Shown here: positions 11,559 to 21,257 of the stretch, one piece after another
Layout: each line of letters starts with the position of its first letter
How positions within the stretch are numbered: the stretch's first letter is position 1
Assembly: GCA_030490835.1 (NCBI GenBank)
Contig: CM059975.1
Coordinates: 14,079,579-14,143,578 of the forward strand
Length of the DNA stretch: 64,000 nucleotides
Origin: Annona cherimola
Lineage: Eukaryota; Streptophyta; Magnoliopsida; Magnoliales; Annonaceae
Direction: 5' to 3'
Translations under genes and position numbers: made by a program
Notes under the pieces: generated by a model
Told to the model about the DNA's origin: nothing
Seen by the model: the letters and a program-made list of their open reading frames with translations, nothing else
Databases searched by the model: none

Positions 11559-13349
11559 ATGCCTCCACCTCGTTTTTCCGCCGTCCTCCCTCTTCCCATC
11601 CTCCTCTTCCTGCAACTCCACTCCACTCTCTCGGCAGATCCCCATTCCCCATTCTGCTCTCCTTTCAATTCCTCTCCGCCGCCCTACCCTTTCAGCACTA
11701 CCCCTGGTTATGGCCATCCTTCCTTCCTCATCCACTGCCTCGAAAACCGCTCCATCATTACCGTCCGCAACATCTCCTTCTCCGTCCATCAATTCCACAC
11801 AAATCTCCTCACTCTCTCCCCTTTCCCCAGCTACCCTTGCCAGACCCAGCCCATCAATCTCTCCTCCTCGCCTTTTCGAGTTTCCAACTCCACCTGCTCC
11901 AGGCTCGCCTGCACCGAATATTCCAATTTCACCCTTCTCAGGCCCCATAACTGCACGCTAACCCGCCATGTCCGACAATTTCTCCACAAGCCCCTGCTAT
12001 TCTTCCCAGACTGCCTCCGGCGAACTCCTTATCGCTGCGACGGCAAAACTTCGACAGTCAGTCTGCTGCAGTCGGGAATCGAACTGGAGTGGGACTCGCG
12101 CCGGGATCGCTACTACTACGACTGCAATATCTGCAGAGCAGAGCAGAGGGGTCAGTGTGGATACAACGCCTCCGACCCATCCAAGCCGTTCATCTGCCTC
12201 CAGGGGCGGCGATCCGGTGGCCGCGAGCAGATAGCGCTCTTCAGCTCTCTCTTCGCCGTCGCGTGCCTGCTGCTAGTCTCCGCCGTTACAATCACGATCG
12301 TGCGGTGCAGGTGTTGGGGATCGAAGCCTGGGGGTGAGAGAGAGGAAGATCCGACAGCGATTTTCCTCCATCGCCATCGTTCATCGCACCTCCTCCCGCC
12401 CGTCTTCACCTACGAGGAGCTGGAATCCTCCACCAACCACTTCGACTCGAAGCGCAAGATAGGGGACGGTGGATTCGGGTCGGTCTACCTCGCTCAGCTC
12501 GCTGATGGGCAAATCGTGGCCGTCAAAAGGCTCCACCGGCGCCATGCCTCGGCGGCGGCCGCCACCTCGAGATCCTTCTGCAACGAGGTCTTGATCCTTT
12601 CCTCCATCAGCCATCCCAACCTGGTGCGACTCCACGGATACTGCAGTGACCCGCGGGGCCTCTGCCTCGTGTACGACTACGTTCCCAATGGTACTCTCGC
12701 GGACCATCTGCACGGGGCGCGGAGCTCGTCCCGGAAAAGCTCGCTGACTTGGAGGGTGCGCTTGGACGTGGCGCTCCAGACGGCAATGGCGATCGAGTAC
12801 CTCCACTTCTGCGTCGAGCCTGCCGTCGTCCATCGCGACATAACGTCGTCGAATATCTTCGTCGAGAAGGACATGCGGGTGAAGGTTGGAGACTTCGGTC
12901 TGTCGCGACTGCTGGTGTTTACGGATTCGACGCCGACATACGTGTGGACAGGACCGCAAGGCACGCCGGGGTACTTGGACCCGGACTATCACCGTTCGTT
13001 TCAGCTGACGGAGAAGAGCGATATGTATAGCTTCGGAGTCGTGCTGTTCGAGCTGATCACGGGAATGAGAGCCGTTGACTTGAGGAGGGAGAAGAGGGAG
13101 GTGACGCTGGCGGATCTGGTTGTCGGGAAGATACAAATCGGGGCGTTGGACGAGGTGATCGATCGAGACCTGAAGGTGGAGAGGGAAGGGACAGTGGAAG
13201 GCGTGGCGGAACTGGCGTTTCGGTGCGTCGCGGCCGACAAGGACGATAGGCCTGATGCACGGGAGGTGGTCGCCGAACTGCGGAGGATAGGTGGGAGAGT
13301 GGCTGGCCAGGGCCAGCGAAGTTCGACAGCTGATGCTGCTAAGCGCTAG
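11559..13349 (+). CDS. LRK10-like (LRK10L/WAK-associated) receptor protein kinase
   Basis: A complete 596-residue type-I receptor kinase. Residues 1-25 are a signal peptide. Residues 30-215 form a Cys-rich, N-glycosylation-rich ectodomain of the GUB_WAK_bind plus WAK_assoc type; its final block CNICRAEQRGQCGYNAS is characteristic. One membrane span follows at about 224-250. The kinase domain (about 299-575) has the glycine loop GDGGFGSVY (302-310), lysine K323 in VAVKRL, catalytic HRD (425-427), DFG (445-447) and GTPGYLDPDY (468-477), so it looks catalytically competent and of the RD class. Relatives sense extracellular or wall-derived cues at the plasma membrane; this ligand is unknown. The single open exon is odd, since LRK10L genes usually have introns between ectodomain and kinase. 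The coding region is much richer in GC than its surroundings. A shorter 347-codon frame on the opposite strand is a shadow of it. Confidence 0.93.
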   Translation: MPPPRFSAVLPLPILLFLQLHSTLSADPHSPFCSPFNSSPPPYPFSTTPGYGHPSFLIHCLENRSIITVRNISFSVHQFHTNLLTLSPFPSYPCQTQPINLSSSPFRVSNSTCSRLACTEYSNFTLLRPHNCTLTRHVRQFLHKPLLFFPDCLRRTPYRCDGKTSTVSLLQSGIELEWDSRRDRYYYDCNICRAEQRGQCGYNASDPSKPFICLQGRRSGGREQIALFSSLFAVACLLLVSAVTITIVRCRCWGSKPGGEREEDPTAIFLHRHRSSHLLPPVFTYEELESSTNHFDSKRKIGDGGFGSVYLAQLADGQIVAVKRLHRRHASAAAATSRSFCNEVLILSSISHPNLVRLHGYCSDPRGLCLVYDYVPNGTLADHLHGARSSSRKSSLTWRVRLDVALQTAMAIEYLHFCVEPAVVHRDITSSNIFVEKDMRVKVGDFGLSRLLVFTDSTPTYVWTGPQGTPGYLDPDYHRSFQLTEKSDMYSFGVVLFELITGMRAVDLRREKREVTLADLVVGKIQIGALDEVIDRDLKVEREGTVEGVAELAFRCVAADKDDRPDAREVVAELRRIGGRVAGQGQRSSTADAAKR

Positions 13350-13454
13350 CGCGTGCAATGGTTGTAGCCTTGTAGGTCTGTATTCGTGGCGGGGAGAGGG
13401 GAAATCAAAAACATTTAACTTCAATTTTCATTAACGTGTCGCCCTTGCATTTTA

Positions 13455-13745
13455 TGGTGTGTTTGGTTAGAGGTAAAACTTTTGAGGAAAAGTTTTAGAA
13501 GTAGAAGTTGTCAAATCGATAGAAAATAATGTGATATAATAGGGGTAATGATGAGGAGTAAAGAGAATAAAGTTAAAATAGATAGGTTAGTTGTATGGGT
13601 AGTTGTGTAGAAATGATTGAAAAGTATGGTAGTTTGTATAGAAAAATGTGAAAAAATAATTAAAAAATAAAATAATTATGAAGAGTGAAAAGTTTTGTAT
13701 TGAAAAGTTTTAATTAACAAGTTTTGGCCCCAAACAAACACACCC
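13455..13745 (+). mobile_element. Tourist-like MITE, TSD TTA
   Basis: This 291-bp element starts tggtgtgtttggttag and ends caaacaaacacaccc. It is bracketed by TTA at 13452-13454 and 13746-13748, the target preference of PIF/Harbinger elements. The AT-rich body is non-coding and shared with 13875-14161 (inverted), 27681-27971 and others. It begins about 105 bp after the kinase stop codon and so may lie in that gene's 3' UTR. Confidence 0.8.
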
Positions 13746-13874
13746 TTAGTTGGTAATTGTATTTTGTAAATGTGCTCTTTGTTGAATCGACCGCTAATCT
13801 ATAGGTATACCCTCTCAAGAGTAAGTCTCAATTCTAGCCCCCACTATTTGTTCCCAATTCCCAATAGGCCCTAA

Positions 13875-14161
13875 GGGTGTGTTTGGGGCAAAAAAATGTC
13901 AACCGAAATTTTTCAATTTAAAATTTTTTACTCTCCATAATTATTTTATTTTTTAATTATTTTTTCACATTTTTCTATACAAACTATTCTACTTTTTAAT
14001 TATTTCTACACAACTACTTGTATAATTAATTTATCTATTTTAACTTTATTCTTTTTACTCCTTATCATTACTCTTATTATATCACATCATTTTCTATCAA
14101 TTTTACAATTTCTATTTCAAAAATTTTTCATAAAATTTTTTATCTCAAACCAAACACATTT
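13875..14161 (-). mobile_element. Tourist-like MITE, inverted copy, TSD TAA
   Basis: The element starts gggtgtgtttggggc and ends caaaccaaacacatt, with TAA at 13872-13874 and again at 14162-14164. Its body is the reverse complement of the element 130 bp upstream (13455-13745). The two therefore form a large inverted repeat just downstream of the kinase gene and could fold together in read-through RNA. Confidence 0.78.
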
Positions 14162-15235
14162 TAAATTGTCTTCTAGGCTGGGATTCGTGGTATATTTACC
14201 TCAGCTTAAATTCTGTCACGTGTCTCGGTGGTTGGTTGCCGCCTGCCGCACGTGGCAAACAGGCGGGTAGCATTAATGTTGTAGACCTGCGAAGAAGGCA
14301 GGACACGCAGTCGCGGCCAAAGAGGGCTCCCATAAGTCGCGGTAGCCGGTACGCGGCTGATCTCAGCTGCCCTAGGACTAGGGAGACCGGGCCTGGGAAA
14401 GTGAGTGCGTAAGAGGCGGGGAAACGTCCGCGAAGTTGACCACCCGCTCAGTCACTTTATCATATTACTCTGGCGGAGACAATGCTCCGGCTTTTGGGAA
14501 CTAGTTCCACACTTCCAGCGACTCACATGACGCATCATGACCGTAGGCCGTGTTCCGAGTCATGCATGATGCATCATGACCATACCGCGTGTTCAAACTC
14601 ATACAAGATTCTTAAATTAAATTTATATTACGGTTCTCAAAATAGCTTTTAAATTTTCAAGATAATTTTTTTAATTTCTATTATAACTTTACTCCTCGTT
14701 AGTACACATTATTATATTTTCATTCCAAATATAAATTTAATTTAAAATTTTAGTATGTTTTAGACCACGCTCATACTTCAAGCATATCTCTAGGTTTGAA
14801 TTCTGATCCTCTCAAGAATTGAATGGAGTAATAATGTTGGCATTTTGACATGCAGGTCGCTCGGATGATGCAATTTGCCGGTACAGGTTAGATCATCGAG
14901 TCGAGTGTGTCGAGCAAGGATTTCATAGCTTAAACATTGCCTCCATGCCTTTTGACTTTTCTTCTCCACATCGACACGTCATCTGTCGAGCGAAGAGCGC
15001 TGCTTTTGAATAAAACTGAATTACATTATTCGTTTGTAACGTGTTTTTTTAAAGGGTCCTGCTTCTATGAAATTTATAACTCTTTTTATTTTTAAAATCT
15101 TGATAGGTGGTGATGAAAATTTTACTTAATTCAATATATTTATTATTTATAGTATTTTGAAAATTCTTTTATTTTTTTAAATTTTATTGTATATGAGTTA
15201 CATGTATAGATGTGTAGAGTAAACGTAATAAAATT
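14162..15235. other. Intergenic DNA with a GC-richer block and a 39-bp tandem repeat
   Basis: About 14200-14500 is GC-richer but has no open frame with a recognisable product. A tandem duplication lies at 14526-14564 and 14565-14603 (catgaYgcatcatgacc, then cgtgttc, then actcat). No gene or RNA was found. Confidence 0.45.
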
Positions 15236-15345
15236 GTTCAATATTAAATATCAATTTTAAAGTAGTTTATTCAACATCTAAACTATTTAAAATATCGATA
15301 ATATGTGGATAAATGATTCTAAAAAGTATTATTGTATTCTAATAC
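15236..15345 (-). repeat. Inverted fragment of the AT-rich dispersed repeat family
   Basis: Reading the minus strand gives cattta-ccacatattatc, then aaatagtttagatgttg, then ctactttaaaattgat, the same order as in the core of 47290-47420 and of the copies at 17521, 33000 and 33895. It is a short reversed fragment of that family. Confidence 0.45.
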
Positions 15346-15644
15346 ATGTATGAATGAATTTGAGTGTTTTTCATAATTTACACGAATATATATATTTCTC
15401 AACAAATGCGGCCCATAAACATACTTGATTAGGATGAAAATTAGTCTTTTAGATAAAAAAAATAATGCTAAACATAATGAATAGAATGAATTTTTCATCA
15501 AGAATTAAAATCTTAAAAATAAAAAAGGTTATATGAGATTACTTCAATGTAACTTGGAACTCTTTTTTAGAATGGTGAAAGTGATGTTATATGATAAAAG
15601 TAAAATAAAAATAAGTAGGATAATTATGTTATAGAATAATTAAT
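15346..15644. other. Intergenic DNA with MITE debris
   Basis: About 15400-15450 (gcggcccata then gattaggatgaaaattag) resembles the gggcccat/gatgaaaattgg words of the (TA)n-associated MITE family, so it is probably a fragment. Nothing else was recognised. Confidence 0.35.
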
Positions 15645-15901
15645 GTGACATTTGTTATTGTGTTTTTTGGTGGATTGGTTGGAGAATAAAAAATGAAAAT
15701 ATTTTAAGATTGTGTAATATGAAATAACAGAGGTAAAGTTAGAATAAATAAGATTGTTAAGAGATAGTTATAAGAGAAAATGATTCAAATGTAATGGTTA
15801 AATTGAACAAATAGAATTATTAAATGAATAGATATTGCTGAGGAAACAGGGAGGATGAGACATTTCCCACTCACCCACTTTCATAATTTACCAAACATCT
15901 C
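15645..15901. mobile_element. Decayed MITE related to 2859-3126
   Basis: The left end tgacatttgttattg and right end taccaaacatct are imperfect inverted counterparts. The body and the right-hand words (acatttcccactcaccc, ttaccaaac) follow the order seen in the 2859 element. There is no coding sequence. Confidence 0.5.
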
Positions 15902-16230
15902 TTAAAATATAAGTTTAAAACTAAAAAAGTATATTAGTTTATAGTTAAGATATCAAATTATTTATTGAAAAATATGTAGGGAGATATAAAAAGTTTGTTC
16001 TGCTACCCTTTTAATCAAATGGTGCCTAAAAATGAAATATATAGACGTCTAGATTTTTTTGATGATTAATAATTTATAAATAGATAAAATTTTGTGCTAT
16101 AAATGATGGTAGGTTGTGAAACAAATTGAAGGCAACAATACTTTTATATTGGTTTGGCTCCATTGTAATAAAGTGATAGCTTTCATACCACCGAACCTAT
16201 TTCAAACCTTAGTAGGCAACTCTTATTGGG
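15902..16230. other. Intergenic DNA, nothing recognised
   Basis: AT-rich sequence without a gene. It forms part of a 202-codon open frame (16116-16724) that runs through a microsatellite and a MITE and is not believed to be coding. Confidence 0.35.
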
Positions 16231-16320
16231 AGCATATAACCCTTCACCCTTCCCTCTTAACTTTTTTTAACTATTGTGAGCATATAACCCCTCTCCCTTT
16301 CCTCTTAACTTTTTTCTTTA
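16231..16320. repeat. 48-bp period tandem duplication
   Basis: The word agcatataaccc followed by a C/T-rich stretch and ctcttaacttttt occurs at 16231-16272 and 16279-16320. It is followed at once by an A-run (about 16320-16336). Confidence 0.7.
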
Positions 16321-16340
16321 AAAAAAAAAAAAAAAACCTA

Positions 16341-16588
16341 AGGCTGCCTTTGGTAAGGTTAATTGCATGTGGTAAAAGGGAATCACAATTTTTCATATAT
16401 ATTTTTTTTTATCATTTTACCTACTTTAACTATCTCTTTTTCTTTATTTTACACCTATTTTTAATTATTTTTATACAACTATCCTATTTATTATCAAATT
16501 TTCCATTACTATATCATTTTGATTTTGTAAATTTTAAAATTTTTCGTACTTTCCTTTTCCACTTCCCCTTTTTACATTACCAAATACA
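16341..16588. mobile_element. AT-rich MITE with TTTGGTAA termini
   Basis: The left terminus gcctttggtaaggtt and right terminus cattaccaaatac are inverted counterparts around an AT-rich non-coding body with words (ttatacaactatcc, ttaccta) shared with the other MITEs of this window. No clear target duplication was identified. Confidence 0.5.
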
Positions 16589-17370
16589 TAAAAGAGCAGT
16601 TCTTTCCATGCCCATAGGCAAGGCCATATGGAGTTTAGGAGTGTTAATGATTATGGTTAACCTATCAACCTGCTCATTTAACCTGTTTATAAATGAGTCT
16701 GAGTTGAAATTTTTGTATAAATGAGTTATGATTTATCAATCCGTTCAACCATTTAATTACATAAATGAATTAAGGTTAAGATTTTATAATTCATCAACCT
16801 ATTCGGTAACTTGTTTAGCCTATTTAACATATTCAACCTATCCAACTCGTTTAACTTATTAAATTATATACATACATATATATAAACCCTTGGTTATTTT
16901 CTTCCACTAAGTTTTTATATCACCCTTTAATTTTCATTTTTCCATTATTATCCTAATTTCATTTTCTCATTATTATCTTATTTTTATTTTTATCTTGCGA
17001 AAATACTTTCTTGCCTCTCCGTGAGATCATCGTCTACTAGAGTTTAAGACTTCAGGCCATTTGCTATACAACTTATTAATAACTCGTTAACCCGTTTATT
17101 AAATGTTATAAATAAGTTATAGTTGAATTTTTTTAATGAGTTAATAAATAGATTAAAGTTGTGATATTTTAAATGAGTTAGGATTAGAATTAGGTTATAT
17201 TCATCCAACCTATCTGTTAATACCCTAAAATAAGATATGGATGGAATTTTTGAAAATTAAAAAATCCTCTTAGAATTTTAAAAGGTTATGGCTTTACTAT
17301 TGGCTATGCCCTATGGATCTTGACTTTTAAATGATCTAACGCTGCGCATCTCACGTCACCATAGGGGATT
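16589..17370. other. AT-rich DNA, probable decayed transposon
   Basis: From about 16640 to 17230 the words aacctgtttat, aacccgttta, caacctat and gagttataa recur in both directions. This is typical of an eroded hAT-like non-autonomous element of the ggttaa-c type, but I could not find matched ends. No gene was found. Confidence 0.35.
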
Positions 17371-17515
17371 GAGAAAAAAGATATAAAAATATGTATGAAA
17401 GCAATTAAATAATAAAATATTAAAAATTACTGAAAACTTTATGTTGATTGTTAAGAATGACATAACAAAATCCATGAAGCAGACCCTACTTAAGTAAGAA
17501 ATGACTTATGATGGT
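17371..17515 (+). mobile_element. 3'-end fragment of an RTE-type LINE
   Basis: This 145-bp segment matches 9690-9826: both have tatgaaa-gcaattaaat, then attactgaaaa, then aacaaaatccatg-a, then taagaaatgacttatgat. It is a severely 5'-truncated insertion or a remnant of the same family. Confidence 0.65.
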
Positions 17516-17520
17516 TATAA

Positions 17521-17750
17521 CATTCATTAACATATGCATTAAAATATAACAATATTTCATAGAATCATTTATCAATATAGTGATGACTAGATGGTTTGAA
17601 TATCAAAAATACAATTTAAAATTGATATTTAATATTAAATTATTTATTACACTAATTTTATAAATTTTCAGGTAAGTCATGCACGATTATATTAGGCAAA
17701 TGATAGGATTTTTATGAAAATATAAATGATGTTAAATAGAATAAATCGAG
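17521..17750 (+). repeat. Copy of an AT-rich dispersed repeat
   Basis: The word order gcattaaaatataacaata, atcatttatc, gatggtttgaata, aaaattgatattta, ttaaattattt, ttaggcaaatgata and gaaaatataaatgatgttaa is repeated at about 33000-33290 and 33895-34185. The part up to the ttaattttgca-like block also matches the core of the MITE at 47219. There is no coding capacity. Confidence 0.6.
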
Positions 17751-17994
17751 TGCATCTATCGTCAACTATCGAAGTGAAAAAAATGAATGTGCCCAAGTAG
17801 AAATGTGATTTCATAGAACATAAATAAATTTTGGATTATAGACGACGGTTACGCTCACATCTACTGGCAAATGCCAAAGTTATTCTAATTTTATGACCCA
17901 CGTAAGTATTATTTGGACGATAATCGAATCTTTGTATGCATACAGAAAAGTGTCATCATCTATTTCAAGTAATGTTATTTGTGATATCCAAATC

Positions 17995-18295
17995 GAGGAG
18001 TGGTCCTGTTAATCCGGGCTAAGTAAATTCCTGCTTAGCCCATCATAAAAAACCTACTTACAACAAAAAAAAAATTTACTTTTTTCTTCATGCACTTGTT
18101 TATCTAAGTGTATTTAACATATACATCAAATTTTACCATTTTAAAATATGTTTATCTATTTTGTTGAGATTTTTAAACATCTGTGTATATATATGTATTC
18201 AAAATACCCTTATTTTTAAAAAGTTATTTTAAATAGGATTTTTGAGATAGATTAAGTGAGATATTTACTTAGCCGGGCTAACAGGATCACTCCTC
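17995..18295. mobile_element. Mutator-like MITE, 9-bp TSD
   Basis: A 301-bp foldback element. The left terminus gaggagtggtcctgtta and right terminus taacaggatcactcctc are inverted, with similarity continuing through ccgggctaagtaaat. The flanking 9-mers atccaaatc (17986-17994) and atccaaacc (18296-18304) match at 8 of 9 positions. A 9-bp target duplication with long inverted ends is the pattern of Mutator-like MITEs. Confidence 0.8.
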
Positions 18296-18418
18296 ATCCA
18301 AACCCGGTTCAAAGTTAAAGTGGGCTGATCTTATAAGTACGGCCGGTCCCATCACGGGCACGACATGGGCTGTTGAAAATGTTTATTTTTATTTTTAAGT
18401 AAATATACGTACTCTAAC

Positions 18419-18761
18419 GGAACGCAATCCCCTGTACCCGGCGCACTTAGCTTCAATGCACCTGGGCGCATTAAACTATTTTTTTATTTTTTTAAAATTT
18501 TATACAAGTGTTAATTTAAGTGTATTTAACATGTGTATCAATTTCTACCATTTTTGGAGTATTTTAGATGCTGCTTTTTAAAAATAAAAAATAAATATCT
18601 AAAATACTCTAAACTGGTAAAAATTGATGCACATGTTAAATACACTTAGATTAATATTTGTATAAAAAAAATTCAAAAAAAATAAAAAAAGGATTAAAAT
18701 GGGTTTAATGCACCTAGGTGCACTGAAGCTAAATGCACCTGGATGCAAGGGACCGCGTTCC
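18419..18761. mobile_element. Mutator-like foldback MITE, 9-bp TSD
   Basis: A 343-bp element that is almost one inverted repeat. The left end ggaacgcaatcccc and right end gggaccgcgttcc match inverted, and the arms continue through tgcacctgggcgcattaaa and its mirror to the centre near 18590. The flanking 9-mers are tactctaac (18410-18418) and tactttacc (18762-18770), with two mismatches. Sub-terminal gcacct-ggtgca blocks link it to 10366 and 31523. Confidence 0.8.
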
Positions 18762-18770
18762 TACTTTACC

Positions 18771-19043
18771 TTGACTTTCTTTATAGTAAAATATAATACT
18801 TTTTAAAATTTATTTATTTTTTTATTTTAAAATAAATTCCTATCTACAACATTTATCTATTATGCATTTCATACCTGTAGCATTTCCATAATTTCTCGGT
18901 ACTCATGACATGTTTTTCCTTATACGCACACGCTGTCACGAACGGGCTAACAACCGTCAAGCACGAGGAAATGACGAATTCGTCCCCAGAACCTTCATAA
19001 TTCAATTTATAAAATGCTCCCTCCGCCTCCTCTATCCCCACTC
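18771..19043. other. AT-rich DNA upstream of the ARID pseudogene
   Basis: AT-rich to about 18900, then more balanced composition leading to the ATG at 19044. A tataaaat word at about 19009-19016 is the only TATA-like element, but it is too close to the ATG to be a convincing promoter. Confidence 0.35.
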
Positions 19044-19374
19044 ATGGAAGGCTGCTCTCCTATCTCATCGTCAGATTCATTGTGGTTCCTCCACAAGCTC
19101 CAACCCAAGGGCAGTAGAGAGGGGTTCTATCTCCTGTGCCTCTTGGATGAGATCCTCTCAACTTTCTTCAAGGGGATTCGTCCGCTCCTGCCGACGGTAA
19201 GCGATGACGGTGGCTCCGTCGATTTCTTTCAGCTCTAATGGGCAGTGCAGGAGAAGGGGGGATACGATTCCATCATGGCCAATGGCTCGTGGAGCACGAT
19301 GATGGAGGAGTTGGGGCTAGGGTCCATGCCAGGCTCCTCCGCCAAGTGGATTTACGCAAAGTATTTGAATACTT
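19044..19374 (+). pseudogene. ARID-domain protein pseudogene, 5' part (interrupted by LINE-A)
   Basis: The frame beginning MEGCSPISSS reads into an ARID (AT-rich interaction, DNA-binding) domain. Visible blocks are FYLLCLLDEILSTFFKG, GGSVDFFQL, EKGGYDSIMANGSW and SSAKWIYAKYLNT. The plant ARID2-like proteins that it resembles have this N-terminal order. A TAA at 19236-19238 interrupts the domain between QL and WAVQEKGGYD, where the family usually has an aromatic residue, so it is probably a nonsense mutation. The frame otherwise stays open up to the LINE-A insertion at codon-level coordinate 19374. The continuation is at 25391. The gene is dead, both by the stops and by the insertion. Confidence 0.8.
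19365..19374. repeat. Left target-site duplication of LINE-A
   Basis: The 10-mer ttgaatactt here is repeated at 25381-25390, directly after the A-run of LINE-A. It encodes Leu-Asn-Thr of the ARID frame on both sides, so the host reading frame confirms the duplication. Confidence 0.85.
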
Positions 19375-19591
19375 AAGTACCACCTCTAATTGTGTAGAAC
19401 CGAAAGTTCCTCCCCAAGTCGTTTCGATTAGCAATTGAAGTCGCGCTCATAATGGGGTGGTGTGGTTTATCTTTTCGATGATTTCAGATCGGAAGAAAGG
19501 TCGGAAGAGATCTACCGAGTGGCAGGGGATTAGCAGGCAGCGGTAAGACGGGACAGCGAACACACTGCAGAGGTGCATCCAGGCGACAAAG

Positions 19592-21235
19592 ATGAATCTA
19601 AGTGAGGGAGATCTCTTGGAGCTGAGCTTCAAACCATGACGATATCGAGCGGGGAAGTCAAGAAGATCGATCCGGGCGAGGCAGATGCTCTCCTCTGCTT
19701 TGTATGGACTTCAAAATCATACAATCGAGAGTATTTTCATTCATCGATGAGGAGGCTATGGTAGACGCAAGGAGCTTTCTACTTCACAAACATTGGGGAG
19801 AATTTGTACCGGATCTCCTTCTCTGACCAGATCGACAAAACGAGGATTATGGCCGGGCGACCATGGTTATTTGAGAGAAATCTTGGGCTGCTTGAGGATC
19901 TCCAGGAGGAGCTGGCTACTGCACAAGTGGTGCTCGTCAAAACGCCCCTTTGGGTGCATGTTGTGGGTATCCCATATCTGGTTGATAAAAACTACTTGGG
20001 ACAATGCATTGGTAGATTGTTTGAGGAGCTGCATGAGATTGTTGCCAATGATTCAAAACTGAAGCTGCTGGTCACGGTTGATTGTACAAAACCGTTGAGG
20101 AGAGGAATTTTCATACAAGTGGAATCACAACAACGGAAATGGGTGAATTTCCAATACAAGAAACTCCTTATTTTTTGCTTCTATTGTGGGGTTATGGGAC
20201 ATGCGTATAAGGACTGTATGGCGCTTACCAAGAACACTGAGCAAGTTTTAGAAGCTGATATGCGGTATGGAAGTTGTTCGAGAGTTGGAACCAAACCGAT
20301 GAGATTACGGGCTCAGGATCACCATGGTAATCGTGTGGCGCCACGCAATACACGGGAGGGAAGAGCCTCATCCATTTGGATACTGTCGGTGAGGGCAGGA
20401 ACCAAACTATCGGTGAGGGCAGGGACCAAACGGATGCAAAGATGGGGGGTTCCTCCTCAAATTCTGTCAGGCCGATAACAGCCTCAATGCCAACTGTGGG
20501 CAACTTGTTCCGACAGCAAACCCCGACTATCAGCATCATTGCCCATCCTATCCCAGTAATGCCCGATGCGACAATGGTGGCTCTTGGATTGACAGTTCAT
20601 GCTGTGAGGAGCAAAGCAGCCCACGACTGGATGGACACCACACGGGTACGCTTGCTGTTAGATCCACTCCCAACCATTCTCTCTTTCTTCAAGCCTAGAC
20701 CGCTCCACCATGTATGGGGCCATCCATCTCTAACCCGGGGGCTTCTACTGCTGTCTTTGAGAGCCATCATGCTATCCAGCATTCTTGTGGTGGTTCCTCA
20801 ATGCAAGTGGGTGAGGATGCGGGCCATTGTGGAACTTCTGCCTTGCACTGCCATGTTGATGAAGACCCATTGCCTCATAGGGATCACAACCCATCTATTT
20901 GGGATTGCCCGGGTGCCTACGTTATCAACACTACTCAAAGGGGCCCGTCTAATGAGGACATTCATGAAATGAACTACAAGAAAGTCCACCTTGGCCAGTT
21001 CCTTACTGATCATGTGCAGAGTCTGGGTGATGTTGTGGCTATAAAGCCCAAAGGAAGGTGGAAAAGGCTGGCAAGGGGCATGGAGGTGGAAGATAGAAGG
21101 CGGTCATTTGTGAGTGATTTGGACGAAAGCAGTAAGAGGGGACAGAGTAGTGACTTTGGGGGGCAACAACACAGCAAGAAGCGGTTGAAAACTGTCGCAT
21201 CATTCAATGTGGAGGAGGTGGTGGCTGAGGGATGA
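19592..21235 (+). pseudogene. LINE-A ORF1 (DUF4283 and CCHC zinc knuckle)
   Basis: The clearest part is 19804-20478. It contains the DUF4283-type block IMAGRPWLFERNLGLLEDL and, after TPLWVHVVGIPYLVDKNYLG, the zinc knuckle CFYCGVMGHAYKDC (C-X2-C-X4-H-X4-C), which binds the element's RNA. The first ATG (19592) is in a different frame from the zinc-knuckle part, and the C-terminal part (20714-21235, ending NVEEVVAEG) is in yet another, so at least two frameshifts have occurred. The product would package LINE RNA in a ribonucleoprotein. Confidence 0.8.
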
Positions 21236-21257
21236 CCTCGGCCCCACCTCATGTAAC

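Noticed and set aside
11443..11961. A 172-codon plus-strand frame and a 143-codon minus-strand frame overlapping the start of the kinase gene
   Set aside because: Both are Pro/Ser or Gly/Glu rich shadows of the C-rich signal-peptide and ectodomain region. The third frame carries the signal peptide and conserved cysteines.
12381..13424. A 347-codon open frame on the minus strand
   Set aside because: It lies antisense to the GC-rich kinase domain, whose sense translation is clearly real. Long antisense frames are expected from GC-biased codons, and the translation shows no domain.
16116..16724. A 202-codon open frame
   Set aside because: It runs through a tandem repeat, a poly-A run and a MITE and encodes mostly Phe, Leu, Ile and Lys. 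It is an AT-composition by-product.
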